Source: Flavobacterium tiangeerense | GTDB lineage: Bacteria > Bacteroidota > Bacteroidia > Flavobacteriales > Flavobacteriaceae | Reading direction: 5' to 3' | DNA: 64,000 nucleotides | NCBI RefSeq assembly: GCF_007830355.1 | Contig: NZ_VLKO01000005.1 | Location: 248,001 to 312,000 of the forward strand | Shown: piece by piece, positions 1-9,717 of the stretch | How the letters are laid out: the number at the start of each line of letters is the position of its first letter | How positions within the stretch are numbered: position 1 is the stretch's first letter | Notes under the pieces: model-generated | What the model saw: the letters and a program-made list of their open reading frames with translations, nothing else | What the model was told of the DNA's origin: nothing | Database searches by the model: none | Position numbers and translations under genes: made by a program

Positions 1-694
1 AAGTTTGTGGTAAAGCTACAACATCTATAAACCCAGTTTTTCTTAAAATATTGTTTAAGGCTTCGCCATATGGGAAAGCTGCTGCAGATTCTGATAAATA
101 GCCGTATGCTACGTTGTCTTTTGAGAATAATTTTCCTATTAGTGGTAGTATGTTTTTACTGTAAAAGTTGTAGCCTTGTTTATAAGGAGTTTTCACGGGA
201 ACTGATGTTTCTAAAATAACAAAAACGCCATTAGGTTTTAGTACTCTCAAAATCTCCGAAAGTCCTTTCTCAAGATTTTCAAAGTTTCTTACTCCAAAAG
301 CAACAGTTATGGCATCAAAATAATTGTCCTCAAAGGGCATGTTTTCTGAATCGCCTAAAACCATATCTATAGTTTTAGTCAAATTCTTATCAGCAATTTT
401 ACGTTCGCCCACTTCAAGCATTCCTGCAGATATGTCTAGGCCAATGATTTTTTCAGCTTGAGTTTGAGCCATTAGTATTGCAAGATCTCCAGTTCCTGTT
501 GCAATATCTAAAATTTTATTAGGCTTTGACTGGGCTACTATTTGCAAAACTTTTTTGCGCCATTTGATGTCTATTCCAAAAGAGATAACACGGTTGAGAC
601 TATCATAATTTCCTGATATGGTGTCAAACATTTGAGCTACTTGTTCTTTTTTACCTAGAGAAGAATCCTTGTATGGAGTGATTTTTTGTGACAT
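1..694 (-). CDS. ubiE: Demethylmenaquinone methyltransferase, 3' end outside window
   Basis: Class I SAM-dependent methyltransferase of the UbiE/MenG family, which methylates demethylmenaquinone in the last step of menaquinone synthesis. The start ATG is the complement of 692-694, giving [10 protein letters not shown]. About 231 codons are present and the frame is open to the window edge, so roughly a dozen C-terminal residues are missing if it has the usual length near 243. The SAM-binding glycine motif [13 protein letters not shown] lies near residues 61-73, and the motif [12 protein letters not shown] follows later. In Bacteroidota the product is expected to act on menaquinone, so menG is an equally good name. 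It is transcribed away from the next gene. Confidence 0.93.
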   Translation of the reverse strand, partial: MSQKITPYKDSSLGKKEQVAQMFDTISGNYDSLNRVISFGIDIKWRKKVLQIVAQSKPNKILDIATGTGDLAILMAQTQAEKIIGLDISAGMLEVGERKIADKNLTKTIDMVLGDSENMPFEDNYFDAITVAFGVRNFENLEKGLSEILRVLKPNGVFVILETSVPVKTPYKQGYNFYSKNILPLIGKLFSKDNVAYGYLSESAAAFPYGEALNNILRKTGFIDVVALPQT

Positions 695-894
695 TTTTTT
701 TGTTTGTACAAATATAATACAATCTAAATGAACTAGTAATGTGTTTCTATAATTTGACTCAAGATTTATTTTTTTAACGTATTGAAAAAAGATTCTTTCA
801 TTTTTTTACAAAAAAATCAAAATATCACTAAAAGTGGGTATTGTGGAGGTGAATTTTAATCTACACATTTGTACCGAAGAAATAAGCATAATAA

Positions 895-1212
895 ATGGTT
901 AAAAGACAAATGGTGGACCAAAGCAAATGGATAGTTCTTGCGTTACTTATCTCGTTTGTTCTAGTTAGATTTTTTGAGCGTACTGTTCTACAAAGCAGTA
1001 TAGAGGTTAAAACGCAACATACGTTCTTAGGATTAAATTTGTTTTTGGAAATTTTAATTTTTTTCGTCTTTAGTACCTTCGTGGTATTTGGTATTAAAGG
1101 CTACTTTGAGATGTACTCTCAAAGGTTTTCAAACATTATTATTGCCATATCTGGTATATTATTAATGTTTGTAATTTTTATTTTATGTTATCAGATACTC
1201 TTTCTAGAGTAG
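895..1212 (+). CDS. Small three-helix membrane protein, unknown function
   Basis: A 105-residue protein that I do not recognise. It has a short basic N-terminus (MVKRQ) and three hydrophobic stretches, near residues 13-28, 47-66 and 79-101, so it is probably an inner-membrane protein. A second in-frame ATG lies six codons downstream and may be the real start. It is divergent from ubiE and is followed at once by a strong hairpin terminator, so it looks monocistronic. No catalytic motif is visible. Confidence 0.6.
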   Translation: MVKRQMVDQSKWIVLALLISFVLVRFFERTVLQSSIEVKTQHTFLGLNLFLEILIFFVFSTFVVFGIKGYFEMYSQRFSNIIIAISGILLMFVIFILCYQILFLE

Positions 1213-1235
1213 TTCACCACTTTTAACCAATTGCT

Positions 1236-1270
1236 AAAAAAAAACATCCTGAAAAGGATGTTTTTTTTTA
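1236..1270. terminator. Intrinsic terminator, A-run/T-run on both sides
   Basis: ACATCCT (1244-1250), loop GAAA, AGGATGT (1255-1261), preceded by an A run and followed by nine T. It ends the 895-1212 gene and is symmetrical enough to work in both directions. Confidence 0.85.
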
Positions 1271-1316
1271 ACTTAAACAATAAAATTCATAATAGAATTA
1301 GCATATTTACCAAACT

Positions 1317-2678
1317 ATGAAAAAAAAATAGACCAAAACTACTAAGTTGCTTCTTTTTACTTTAGCTTTAATACTAACTAATTGTCAGGTTGAAGAAAAC
1401 ACATTTAGACAAGGAAGTCAAGTCCAAACGGTAAGCAAATAACAAGCTATTGATTTTATTAAATCAAAAACTACCAATCCGGTTGCAAAATCCTCAAAAA
1501 TAAATTATGTAAAGCCTAATGTTGAAAACGTAACCCAAGAGGAAATTATAAATAGTAATGAGTCGCTTACTATAATGACCGCATATACCATCCATAAAAA
1601 GCATTATAGCAGAATACTTTTGCTGAAAATAGATAATGAAATACAGAGCGTTGTTTTTAGTATGTATTCTAATAATAATGCACGTAATGAACACTTTAAT
1701 GGCGAAATTTTGATAACTGATTTGAATGGGGTTTTCTTAAATGGATATCGGATTACTAATGGAAATGTAATTTCGCAGTTTATGAAAGGTAATTTTAAAA
1801 GTCCATCATCATTAAATAAGTCTTTCTCTAATAATTGTGAAATTCATTCCGATGATGATTCTAATTGCATCTTAAATATACAATCTTTAAATGAAATTGT
1901 AATCCCTCCAAAGTCAGGAGGAATAACTTATCTTACTCTAGCAGACCTTTATGGGGACCATGGAGGAGGTTCTTCTAGTACTTGTGAAGTAAATTGTAAT
2001 TCGTGGAATTATGGTGGAGCTGGTGATTATAGTCCAGTCGAAACAGACCCTTGTGATGAAATAAAAAGCCAGACCACAAATCCTGACTATAAAGCTAAAA
2101 TTGAAATCCTAAAAGGGAAAACTGGATTAAAAATGGAGACTGGTTTTTCTGAAAAAGCAGACGGAACATTCTCAGAATTGCAAAATGGAAGCGGAGGGAC
2201 TAACTCAAATTCAATGAGTTTTACAATTGATTCTAATACGGTCGGTTACATGCATACACATGTTGATCCATATGAATCAGGTAGATATAATTCAGATGGA
2301 GAGCCTGAATTGCTAGCCCCAATAAAAATGTTTTCTCCTGCCGATGTTGGTAGGTTTCTTGAATTATTGGTTAACGCACAAACTAACAATATTTCAATCG
2401 CCGAAGTTTATGGCACAATGATCTCTAGTTCTGGGACTTACAACTTGCGTTTTGATGGAAATATTACCGATGTAAGAACTGATTTTAATTGGAAAGAATT
2501 AAAATCATCATATGTAAAAGCTATTGAAGATTATGGTTTAGAAAAAGGATTTTTAAAATTCATAAAAGAAAATGTAGGGGTAAATGGCATATCTTTGTAT
2601 AAAATAAAGACAAATGGAGCAATCGAAAATAAAACATTAGACCTAAATTCTAAATTAACAACAATCCCATGTCAATAA
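1317..2678 (+). pseudogene. Lipoprotein gene broken by two nonsense codons; JAMM-like motif
   Basis: One continuous frame begins at ATG 1317 with a lipoprotein-type signal (hydrophobic run ending LALILTNC), but it is interrupted by TAG at 1329 and TAA at 1440. After the second stop the same frame is open to 2678, and an internal ATG at 1575 could still give 367 residues without a signal peptide. The sequence around 2250-2345 encodes MHTH, about 20 residues, then MFSPADVGRF, which matches the spacing logic of a JAB/JAMM metalloprotease-like motif (HxH...SxxD) with a long insert. Function is unknown, and the JAMM reading is an inference from motif shape. Two independent stops with an otherwise intact frame suggest a young pseudogene. 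Restart at 1575, suppression, or sequencing error at the stops are the alternatives. Confidence 0.65.
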
Positions 2679-2692
2679 TTAAAAATAACAAA

Positions 2693-3265
2693 ATGAAAAA
2701 AATAATAATTATAGGATTTATAATCATAACAAATTTATCGTGTAATGCGCAACAAATTATACCTATTGAAAAAATTATAGATTATAGAAGAACAGAGACA
2801 GGATTACCTGAGGGATTGATTTATCTAAAAGATGTTAATAATCTTTTAGATAAATACGTGGGAATTTGGAAAGGAACTTATGATACTAAAAAGTATGAGT
2901 TTAGAATAACAAAATTTACTGAAACTAGGGAAAGAGTTAAGGAAGATATTCTTTTGATACGTTATATAATTACTGAAGCAAACGGAACAGAAATAGAAAA
3001 CACTACAATGTTGCCTGATAATAATTATTTGGTAGTAAGAGGGGATTATATCGATAGATCAAGTTATCTATTAACATATATTGGTAAAAAAGGGAACTGC
3101 GGTCAGTCAGGTACAATATTTATTTCAACTTCAATAAAGAGCAATTATAATCAAATGCTACTGTCTTTAGAACCTGAGCAAATGTTGATTTCTGCCAAAG
3201 ATTGTCCAAACGGTGGAGCTGCTCAAATTATACCAAAAAGCCAAATTACATTAACAAAACAGTAG
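2693..3265 (+). CDS. Putative secreted lipoprotein, possibly DUF6705-like
   Basis: A 190-residue protein starting at ATG 2693 (MKKIIIIGFIIITNLSC), a signal peptide with a lipobox ending at Cys17. An upstream in-frame ATG at 2669 would place eight extra residues before the signal and overlaps the preceding frame, so I prefer 2693. The body has KYVGIWKGTYD and a C-terminal segment with GGAAQIIPKSQITLTKQ. From memory this resembles a flavobacterial lipoprotein family (DUF6705), with no known function; a profile search would settle it. It follows the broken lipoprotein gene closely and the two may once have formed a unit. Confidence 0.75.
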   Translation: MKKIIIIGFIIITNLSCNAQQIIPIEKIIDYRRTETGLPEGLIYLKDVNNLLDKYVGIWKGTYDTKKYEFRITKFTETRERVKEDILLIRYIITEANGTEIENTTMLPDNNYLVVRGDYIDRSSYLLTYIGKKGNCGQSGTIFISTSIKSNYNQMLLSLEPEQMLISAKDCPNGGAAQIIPKSQITLTKQ

Positions 3266-3360
3266 AATTTTATAACAAAACCCAAATTTTATTTTTTTGG
3301 GAATCTTGAAATCTTTTTTTTAATATAAATTGCAGTTTATAAAGTAATGAAAATAAAACA

Positions 3361-3390
3361 AAAAACATACTGAAAGGGATGTTTTTTTTT
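3361..3390. terminator. Weak bidirectional terminator between convergent genes
   Basis: AACAT (3364-3368) pairs with ATGTT (3379-3383) around a GAAA-containing loop, with A and T runs outside. It lies between the lipoprotein gene on the plus strand and folA on the minus strand. Confidence 0.5.
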
Positions 3391-3393
3391 GTT

Positions 3394-3876
3394 TTAAATT
3401 CTAATGTATGTTTGATATGTGAATGCGTATTGGTGTTTTTCGTCGGGAGCATGATATTCGGTTGCACTTATTTTCCAGATGTTTAAATCTATTTCTGGAA
3501 AGTAAACATCTGCTTCAAAGTCATGATGTACTCTTGTAATGTCAAGTTGATCTGCGTATTGAAGTCCTAGTTTGTATATTTCTCCTCCACCAATAATATA
3601 TTTGTCTGCATTTTCGGGGCAATGATCTAATGCTTTTTCAAGACTATCTACAATAATACAGTCATTTGCTTCGTATTTTTTGTCTCGGGTAATAATGATG
3701 TGTTTTCTATTGGGTAATGGTTTAGGAAAACTTTCAAATGTTTTTCTACCCATTATAATATGATGACCTGATGTTAGCGCTTTAAATCTCTTAAAATCAT
3801 CTGGTAAATGCCACAGTAAATCGTTGTTTTTTCCTAAAGCATTGTTATCTGCAACGGCAGCAATCATTATGATCAT
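3394..3876 (-). CDS. folA: Dihydrofolate reductase
   Basis: A 160-residue dihydrofolate reductase (NADPH-dependent reduction of dihydrofolate to tetrahydrofolate), of usual chromosomal length. Visible motifs are IAAVADNNALGKNNDLLWHLP at the N-terminus with the substrate-binding acidic residue in LPDD (Asp27 position), the NADPH-binding GRKTFES near residues 43-49, and IIGGGEIY near 94-101. It lies 15 nt downstream of a 2TM-domain gene and close to thyA, which consumes methylene-tetrahydrofolate and produces dihydrofolate, so the pairing makes sense metabolically. A start at the fourth codon (second Met) is also possible. Confidence 0.96.
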   Translation of the reverse strand: MIIMIAAVADNNALGKNNDLLWHLPDDFKRFKALTSGHHIIMGRKTFESFPKPLPNRKHIIITRDKKYEANDCIIVDSLEKALDHCPENADKYIIGGGEIYKLGLQYADQLDITRVHHDFEADVYFPEIDLNIWKISATEYHAPDEKHQYAFTYQTYIRI

Positions 3877-3891
3877 AATGTTATCAGGTTA

Positions 3892-4221
3892 TTATTGTTC
3901 GTTATTATTAATTTGAGTTTGTAATTGGTCTATCTTCTTTTTTTGTAAGGCAACCAATCTGTCAATTTGTTCTCTTTCCCAACTTTTATTCATAAAACGA
4001 TCTGTGATAAATATTTTTATAAAATGTAGCGTAAATAAAAATAACCATACTGTAATGATGTACAAGTACCAATTTGAAATAAAAGAATTCTCAAATAAAT
4101 GTTTCAAAGTAAATAACAATAAACTACTTAGCACAAAGAGAACAAAATGAAAGTAAAGTCGTTTTTTTTGCTTGATTCTGCGTCTTGCATATTCGTATTG
4201 TTCGTGTATTTCTCGTTCCAT
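3892..4221 (-). CDS. 2TM-domain membrane protein
   Basis: A 109-residue protein with a charged N-terminus (MEREIHEQYEYARRRIKQKK), two hydrophobic segments near residues 24-41 and 51-70, and a charged coiled C-terminal tail. This is the layout of the 2TM domain family (Pfam 2TM), common in Flavobacteria, where such domains also occur fused to histidine kinases. Function is unknown. It is 15 nt upstream of folA on the same strand, so the two probably share a transcript. Confidence 0.8.
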   Translation of the reverse strand: MEREIHEQYEYARRRIKQKKRLYFHFVLFVLSSLLLFTLKHLFENSFISNWYLYIITVWLFLFTLHFIKIFITDRFMNKSWEREQIDRLVALQKKKIDQLQTQINNNEQ

Positions 4222-4461
4222 TTTTTAAGCTTTTAATGTATAAAGATAAAGTTTATTTCTTAAAATGAATCAATTGGAAAACGTATAATTTTGAACGCAA
4301 TCGATTCACGATTTTTGAATTCAAAATTTTATGCCTGTAAAAATATAAAAAAGTTTAAAAATTAACACTGTTTCAAGCATTTTAGAAATTCTAATAATGA
4401 GCGTTTGTATGTTCGTTAATTTTTACTTACTTTGTTGTATAAATCTATAAATGAAATAGTT

Positions 4462-4758
4462 ATGTCTGTTAAAAAACAATTCATCAAAGCTAAACCTGTC
4501 TGTAAAGTTACTTTTTCTTTCCCTGCTAAAACAGCTCAACAAGTGGCTGTTGTAGGTGATTTTAATAATTGGGATCCTACGCAAGGTAGTTTAAGTAAAT
4601 TAAAGAGTGGCATCTTTAAGGGAGTCTTTGATTTGAATAAAGATGCTGATTATGAATTTAAATATCTAGTAGACGGAAACTATGTCAATGAGCCCGAAGC
4701 TGACTCCTACCGATGGAATGCCTTTGCTGGAAATGAAAACAGTGTTCTAGTTGTTTAA
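4462..4758 (+). CDS. Stand-alone CBM48/isoamylase early-set domain protein
   Basis: A 98-residue protein consisting almost wholly of a glycogen-binding-type CBM48 (isoamylase early set, AMPK-beta-like) domain. The diagnostic string VAVVGDFNNWDP lies near residues 34-45, followed by FKGVFDLNKDADYEFKYLVDG and a C-terminal NEPEADSYRWN. I chose ATG 4462 (MSVKKQFIKAKP) because the domain follows directly and the ten residues upstream look like leader sequence. It is probably cytoplasmic. It may bind glycogen or serve as an adaptor, but nothing in the neighbourhood shows the partner. Confidence 0.85.
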   Translation: MSVKKQFIKAKPVCKVTFSFPAKTAQQVAVVGDFNNWDPTQGSLSKLKSGIFKGVFDLNKDADYEFKYLVDGNYVNEPEADSYRWNAFAGNENSVLVV

Positions 4759-4776
4759 ACCATAACACTGTTGTTA

Positions 4777-5601
4777 TTATACTGCAACACTTCCTTTTAT
4801 ACTGTCATGAGGATCATAGCCTTCTAAAGTGAAATCTTTAAATTCAAATGCAAAAATGTCTTTTATTTCTGGATTTAAGATCATTTTTGGCAATGGTCTT
4901 GGACTTCTTGATAATTGTAATTCTAGTTGTTCAAAGTGATTGTTGTAGATGTGCGCATCACCAAAAGTGTGAATAAATTCGCCTGCTTGTAAATTACAAA
5001 CTTGTGCAATCATCATTGTTAGAAGTGCATAAGAAGCTATATTGAAAGGAACCCCTAAGAAAATATCAGCACTGCGCTGGTATAATTGGCAGGATAGCTT
5101 TCCGTCAGCTACATAAAACTGAAAAAAGGCATGACAAGGAGGCAATGCGGCTTTATTATTGGCAACATTTTCGTCAAATGATTTTGTTGTATCTGGCAAA
5201 ACGGAGGGATTCCATGCTGAAACTAACATTCTTCGGCTATTTGGATTCGTTTTTAATTCCTTTATCAACTCAGCTATTTGATCAATTTCTTCATTATTCC
5301 AGTTGCGCCATTGTCTTCCATATACAGGTCCAAGATCACCGTTGGCATCAGCCCAAGCATCCCAAATTTTCACTCCGTTTTCTTGAAGATATTTGATATT
5401 GGTATCTCCTTTTAAAAACCATAGCAACTCAAAAATAATCGATTTTAAATGAAGTTTTTTTGTGGTCACCATAGGGAAACCTTCGTTTAAGTCAAAACGC
5501 ATTTGATACCCAAAAACACTTTTTGTACCCGTTCCCGTGCGATCTCCTTTTTGACAACCGTTTTCCATAACGTGTTGTACCAAGTCTAAATATTGTTTCA
5601 T
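4777..5601 (-). CDS. thyA: Thymidylate synthase
   Basis: A 274-residue thymidylate synthase that methylates dUMP to dTMP with methylene-tetrahydrofolate. The phosphate-binding RTGTGT lies at residues 21-26, and the catalytic cysteine is in [13 protein letters not shown] (Cys156). [20 protein letters not shown] and the C-terminal SIKGSVAV are also present. An insertion of about ten residues before the catalytic loop ([10 protein letters not shown]) explains the length relative to the 264-residue E. coli enzyme. It is convergent with the CBM48 gene, and the amidohydrolase gene lies 18 nt upstream. Confidence 0.97.
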   Translation of the reverse strand: MKQYLDLVQHVMENGCQKGDRTGTGTKSVFGYQMRFDLNEGFPMVTTKKLHLKSIIFELLWFLKGDTNIKYLQENGVKIWDAWADANGDLGPVYGRQWRNWNNEEIDQIAELIKELKTNPNSRRMLVSAWNPSVLPDTTKSFDENVANNKAALPPCHAFFQFYVADGKLSCQLYQRSADIFLGVPFNIASYALLTMMIAQVCNLQAGEFIHTFGDAHIYNNHFEQLELQLSRSPRPLPKMILNPEIKDIFAFEFKDFTLEGYDPHDSIKGSVAV

Positions 5602-5619
5602 GTTTAGTGTTTCAAAACG

Positions 5620-6903
5620 TTAGTTTTTGTAAATTTTACCGTCTTTCATTACAAAAACTATTTTTTCAAGTGTTTTTATTGTTGTAATAGGACTTTCGTC
5701 AACTGCTATAATATCTGCAAGAAAATTTTCTTTTATTTGACCTACAGTATCAGCTATTCCTAATAAGGATGCATTTGTAATTGTGGCGGCTTGTATTGTT
5801 TCTAGCGCGGGCATTCCGGCTTCTACCATATAACCAAATTCTTTTGCATTATTCCCATGGGTAAAAACACCTGCATCGGTGCCAAAGGCAATTTTAACGC
5901 CCTTTTTATATGCTTTTGCAAAAGTTGCTTTCAGTTGAGGACCTACTTCTCTTGCTTTTGGGACTACAATTTCAGGATAGTACCCATTTATTTCAGCATT
6001 TTTCTCTACTTCTTTTCCCGCAGTTAAAGTAGGAACAAGATAAGCGTCGTATTTTTTCATCAACTCCATCGTTTCCTCACTCATAAAAGTACCGTGTTCA
6101 ATGGTTTTAATTCCGCCAATGATTGCTCTTTGCATACCTTCGTCACCATGAGCATGCGCAGCAGTTAGCATATTATAATCCTTAGCTGTTGAGGTGATTG
6201 CTTTTATTTCTTCTAAAGTGAATTGAGGATTTTTGCCGCTTTTTGCAACGCTTAACACACCGCCAGTTGCAGTTATTTTAATCACATCGGCACCTTCTTT
6301 ATAGCGCTCTCTAACTGCTTTTACGGCTTCTTCTGGTGAGTTTATTACCCCTTCATGTGGTCCAGGATCACCTACAAGCTTGCGATTACTACCGTTTGTT
6401 GGGTCGGCATGACCGCCTGTAGTAGCTATAGATTTTCCTGCTGTAAAAATACGTGGTCCTTTTACAATGCCTTTATTAATCGCGTTTCTAATTGATATAT
6501 TAACTCCAGTTCCTCCTAAATCTCGTACGGTTGTAAACCCTGAAAGTAAGGTTACTTCGGCACAACGAACAGCTTGAAAAGCAATGTCTGCTTCGTTTTC
6601 TAGATACTTAGACATATAGCTTTTAGTGTCGTGTTCGCCCTCAATATGAACGTGAAGATCAATTAATCCTGGTAAAACGTACTTTTTCTTAAGGTCTATT
6701 TCGATATCATTTGGTTGAGATTTCGATACAAAACCTTCCTGAATCTTTATAATCTTATTTTTGGAAACAATTACGGTGTGGTTTACCAGTTCTTTTCCAG
6801 TTAAGGTGTTTAATATTTTTCCACAATGCAAATAGATGTCTTGGCAAAAAGCATCAGTGCTGCATCCTAATACAAGTAGGAGTAAGGCAAGTTTTGTTTT
6901 CAT
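5620..6903 (-). CDS. Exported amidohydrolase (imidazolonepropionase/prolidase-like)
   Basis: A 427-residue amidohydrolase-superfamily enzyme with an N-terminal signal sequence (LALLLLVLGC...), so it is probably periplasmic or lipid-anchored. The metal site is complete: HVH at 84/86 in LPGLIDLHVHIEG, a candidate carboxylated Lys209 in GADVIKITATGG, His250/252 in AAHAHGDEG, His270 in IEHGTF and Asp343 in FGTDAGVF. The architecture fits the Xaa-Pro dipeptidase/imidazolonepropionase-like group common in Bacteroidota. The substrate cannot be read from sequence. It is 18 nt upstream of thyA on the same strand. Confidence 0.88.
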   Translation of the reverse strand: MKTKLALLLLVLGCSTDAFCQDIYLHCGKILNTLTGKELVNHTVIVSKNKIIKIQEGFVSKSQPNDIEIDLKKKYVLPGLIDLHVHIEGEHDTKSYMSKYLENEADIAFQAVRCAEVTLLSGFTTVRDLGGTGVNISIRNAINKGIVKGPRIFTAGKSIATTGGHADPTNGSNRKLVGDPGPHEGVINSPEEAVKAVRERYKEGADVIKITATGGVLSVAKSGKNPQFTLEEIKAITSTAKDYNMLTAAHAHGDEGMQRAIIGGIKTIEHGTFMSEETMELMKKYDAYLVPTLTAGKEVEKNAEINGYYPEIVVPKAREVGPQLKATFAKAYKKGVKIAFGTDAGVFTHGNNAKEFGYMVEAGMPALETIQAATITNASLLGIADTVGQIKENFLADIIAVDESPITTIKTLEKIVFVMKDGKIYKN

Positions 6904-7025
6904 AGTTTGATTTATAGGTAATTGTAATCAAATATAGGATTTAATAAAACAGTTTTCTAATAAATGTTTCACTGTTTTAGTATTGCCAATTCTAAAAAAT
7001 TAGGATCCTTTATGGATTTCTTGTT

Positions 7026-7649
7026 TTATCGTTTTGAAATTTCATCACGTATTTTAGCCGCTTTTTCATAATCTTCGTTTGTTACAGCTTGATCTAGTAA
7101 ATCATGAAGTTCTGGCAAAGTATGTTTAGAATAGGTATCTCCGGCTTGATTAGATTCGTCCTCATGACCAAAAGTGTCTGGATTTGATAATACATCGTCT
7201 AGGTCTTGATTGTCTTTGTTGGGATCAAGTGGATTTGTTTTTAAGAAAATACCAGCTTTGTCTAAAATGTTTTTATAAGTAAAAATAGGAGCTTTAAAAC
7301 GCAGAGCCAGCGCTATAGCATCAGATGTTCTAGCGTCGATTATCTCCTCAATTTTGTCTCTTTCGCAAATAATGCTTGAATAGAAAACACCATCTACAAG
7401 TTTGTGAATGATTACCTGTTTTACTACAATATCAAAGCGTTCTGCAAAATTTTTAAATAAATCATGAGTCAAAGGACGTGGTGGTTTTATTTCTTTTTCT
7501 AATGCAATGGCAATGGATTGGGCTTCAAAAGCACCAATTACAATGGGTAGTTTTCTTTCGCCGTCAACCTCGTTCAAGATTAAAGCGTAGGCTCCGTTTT
7601 GAGTTTGACTGTATGAAATTCCTTTTATAGATAGTTTAACTAAGCTCAT
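7026..7649 (-). CDS. Bifunctional nuclease family protein with C-terminal UVR motif
   Basis: A 207-residue protein from ATG 7649 (MSLVKLSIKGISYSQ). The longer reading from 7706 adds a hydrophobic stretch that looks like untranslated leader. Residues 1-140 fit the bifunctional nuclease (BFN, DUF151) domain, with LPIVIGAFEAQSIA and the ARTSDAIALALRFKAPIFT segment. The last 30 residues (LPELHDLLDQAVTNEDYEKA...) form a UvrB/UvrC-type UVR motif. The combination is typical of Bacteroidota. It follows etfB-etfA on the same strand, an order I recall as conserved in this group. The biological role is not established. Confidence 0.88.
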   Translation of the reverse strand: MSLVKLSIKGISYSQTQNGAYALILNEVDGERKLPIVIGAFEAQSIAIALEKEIKPPRPLTHDLFKNFAERFDIVVKQVIIHKLVDGVFYSSIICERDKIEEIIDARTSDAIALALRFKAPIFTYKNILDKAGIFLKTNPLDPNKDNQDLDDVLSNPDTFGHEDESNQAGDTYSKHTLPELHDLLDQAVTNEDYEKAAKIRDEISKR

Positions 7650-7798
7650 AATTGTGTTGATGGAAAAGTACAAAGTACTTTTTTTTAAATTAAAAGTAAG
7701 TGGCATTTCCTTTAAAAAGAAATGCTACTTAAAAGCAAAGATACAAATATCTTGATTTAAGTAGCATTTAAAATGTTGTAATGATTTCTTTTTCCTTA

Positions 7799-8764
7799 TT
7801 AGTTTTGCGCTTTAAAGGCTTTGAATTTTTCAATTAATTGAGGTACAATTTCAAAGGCATCACCTACAATTCCGTAATCAGCAACTTTAAAGAAAGGTGC
7901 TTCAGGATCGCTATTGATCACTACCTTAACTTTAGAAGAGTTAATTCCAGCAATGTGCTGTATAGCACCTGAAATTCCAATAGCAATATATAAGTTAGTG
8001 GCTACTGGTTTTCCTGTTTGTCCTACGTGCTCTCCGTGAGGTCTCCATCCTAGATCAGAAACTGGTTTAGAACAAGCTGTTGCAGCACCAAGTGTTGTTG
8101 CTAGTTCTTCGATCATTGCCCAGTTTTCTGGACCTTTAAGTCCACGTCCTGCCGAAACTACAATGTCAGCATCAGCTATAGAAACTTTTCCAGAACCTTT
8201 TTCAACAGATTCTACTTTAACCCCAAAATCATTTTCACCGATTGCTGGGCTGAAGTCTACTTCGGTTGCTGCAACTGGACTTTCAAAAATACCATACGAA
8301 TTCTTAGCTAAGCCTAAAATCTTAACATCGGTATCTATTTGTGTGAAATTGAAAGCTTTGTTTGAAAAAGCAGTTCTTTTTACTTGAAAAGGGCTTGTAG
8401 AAACTGGTAAACCTACCACGTTTGATGCAAATCCAGCCTCAAGTGCAACTGCAACTAGTGATGATAAGTAAATACTGTCTGTAGTGCTAGATAATAAAAC
8501 TAGTTTTGAACCTTCTTGTTGTGCAGCTTGCTTAATAACGTCAGCGTAAGCTTTTGCAGTAAAACCAGATAATTTATCATTGTTTACTTTAAGAACTTTG
8601 TCTACTCCGTATTTTGCTAATTCAGATACATCACTTGCATTAACAGTAACAGCTGTAACTGTTGTTCCTAGCGTTTCAGCCACTTTTTTTGCGTAAGAAG
8701 CTAGTTCGAATGCTACTTTTTTGAATTTTCCTTCTGCGTATTCCGCGTATATTAATATTGACAT
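7799..8764 (-). CDS. etfA: Electron transfer flavoprotein, alpha subunit
   Basis: A 321-residue ETF alpha subunit. With EtfB it carries electrons from acyl-CoA dehydrogenases to the respiratory chain. The C-terminal FAD-binding domain is evident from about residue 200: VSAGRGLKGPENW, SDLGWRPHGEHVGQTGK, IGISGAIQHIAGI and INSDPEAPFFKVADYGIVGD. It lies downstream of etfB with about 100 nt between them, part of which is an inverted repeat (8791-8863). Confidence 0.97.
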   Translation of the reverse strand: MSILIYAEYAEGKFKKVAFELASYAKKVAETLGTTVTAVTVNASDVSELAKYGVDKVLKVNNDKLSGFTAKAYADVIKQAAQQEGSKLVLLSSTTDSIYLSSLVAVALEAGFASNVVGLPVSTSPFQVKRTAFSNKAFNFTQIDTDVKILGLAKNSYGIFESPVAATEVDFSPAIGENDFGVKVESVEKGSGKVSIADADIVVSAGRGLKGPENWAMIEELATTLGAATACSKPVSDLGWRPHGEHVGQTGKPVATNLYIAIGISGAIQHIAGINSSKVKVVINSDPEAPFFKVADYGIVGDAFEIVPQLIEKFKAFKAQN

Positions 8765-8790
8765 AATTTTTTATTTTAGTCTTAAGGTTT

Positions 8791-8863
8791 TAAAGTCTAA
8801 AGTCATAAAGGGAAGTTATTGTTACTTTCTTTCCTTTCGACTTTCGACATTCGACTTTATGAC
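8791..8863. repeat. Inverted repeat with GTC/GAC-rich arms between etfB and etfA
   Basis: GTCATAAAG (8802-8810) and CTTTATGAC (8855-8863) are perfect inverted arms, with further imperfect AAGTC/GACTT pairing inside. Related sequences occur at 45333-45403 and 56052-56120, so this is a dispersed intergenic hairpin family rather than a one-off. Confidence 0.6.
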
Positions 8864-8865
8864 AG

Positions 8866-9612
8866 TTAGATTACTTTTGCTTCGTTGTGTAATAAGTTAA
8901 TTAACTCATCTAAATTATCTGCAGATACCAGTTTCACAGCTGATTTAGGAGCAGGTTTTTCAAACTTAACTGCTTTTGTGTTTACAGTAGCGTCTACTGG
9001 TTCTAGGATAGTCAAAGCTTTTGTTCTTGCAGTCATAATTCCTCTCATGTTTGGAATACGCAAGTCTTTTTCTTCTACTAATCCTTTTTGTCCACCAATA
9101 ATTAATGGTAATGTAGTGGCAACAGTTTCTTTTCCACCATCAATTTCACGTACTGCTTTTACAGCAGTTCCGTCAACTGTTAAGTTAGTACAAGAGTTTA
9201 GGAAATTATAACCTAAAATTCCAGCGATCATTCCAGGTACCATTCCGCCGTTATAGTCTAATGATTCTTTTCCAGCGATAACAATATCGTATCCTCCGTT
9301 TTTGATTACTTCGGCTAATTGTTTAGCCACAAAAAATCCGTCAGTAGGCGTTGCGTTAACACGAATAGCTTCGTTCGCACCAATTGCTAAAGCTTTTCTT
9401 AAAGTAGGTTCAGTATCAGGACCTCCAACATTTACAACAGTAACAGTAGCACCTTGTTGCTCTTGAAACCAGATAGCACGTGTTAGACCAAACTCGTCAT
9501 TTGGGTTAATTACATATTGAACACCGTTTGTGTCAAATTCAGAATCTCCATTGACAAAGTTAATTTTTGATGTAGTATCAGGAACGTGACTGATGCAAAC
9601 TAATATTTTCAT
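8866..9612 (-). CDS. etfB: Electron transfer flavoprotein, beta subunit
   Basis: A 248-residue ETF beta subunit, starting MKILVCISHVPDTTSKI. The nucleotide-binding region and the signature segment near the middle are visible (VREIDGGKETVATTLPLIIGGQ, then LRIPNMRGIMTARTK). It forms the heterodimer with EtfA, encoded just downstream on the same strand. Length and order are normal for the family. Confidence 0.97.
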   Translation of the reverse strand: MKILVCISHVPDTTSKINFVNGDSEFDTNGVQYVINPNDEFGLTRAIWFQEQQGATVTVVNVGGPDTEPTLRKALAIGANEAIRVNATPTDGFFVAKQLAEVIKNGGYDIVIAGKESLDYNGGMVPGMIAGILGYNFLNSCTNLTVDGTAVKAVREIDGGKETVATTLPLIIGGQKGLVEEKDLRIPNMRGIMTARTKALTILEPVDATVNTKAVKFEKPAPKSAVKLVSADNLDELINLLHNEAKVI

Positions 9613-9717
9613 ACCTATATTTTTTATTAATCTTAATTTCTTTTACAAATTTAAAATATTAATTTGAATAATATACTATGCGTGCATAATATTTTTTTAA
9701 AATTACAACGTTTTCGT

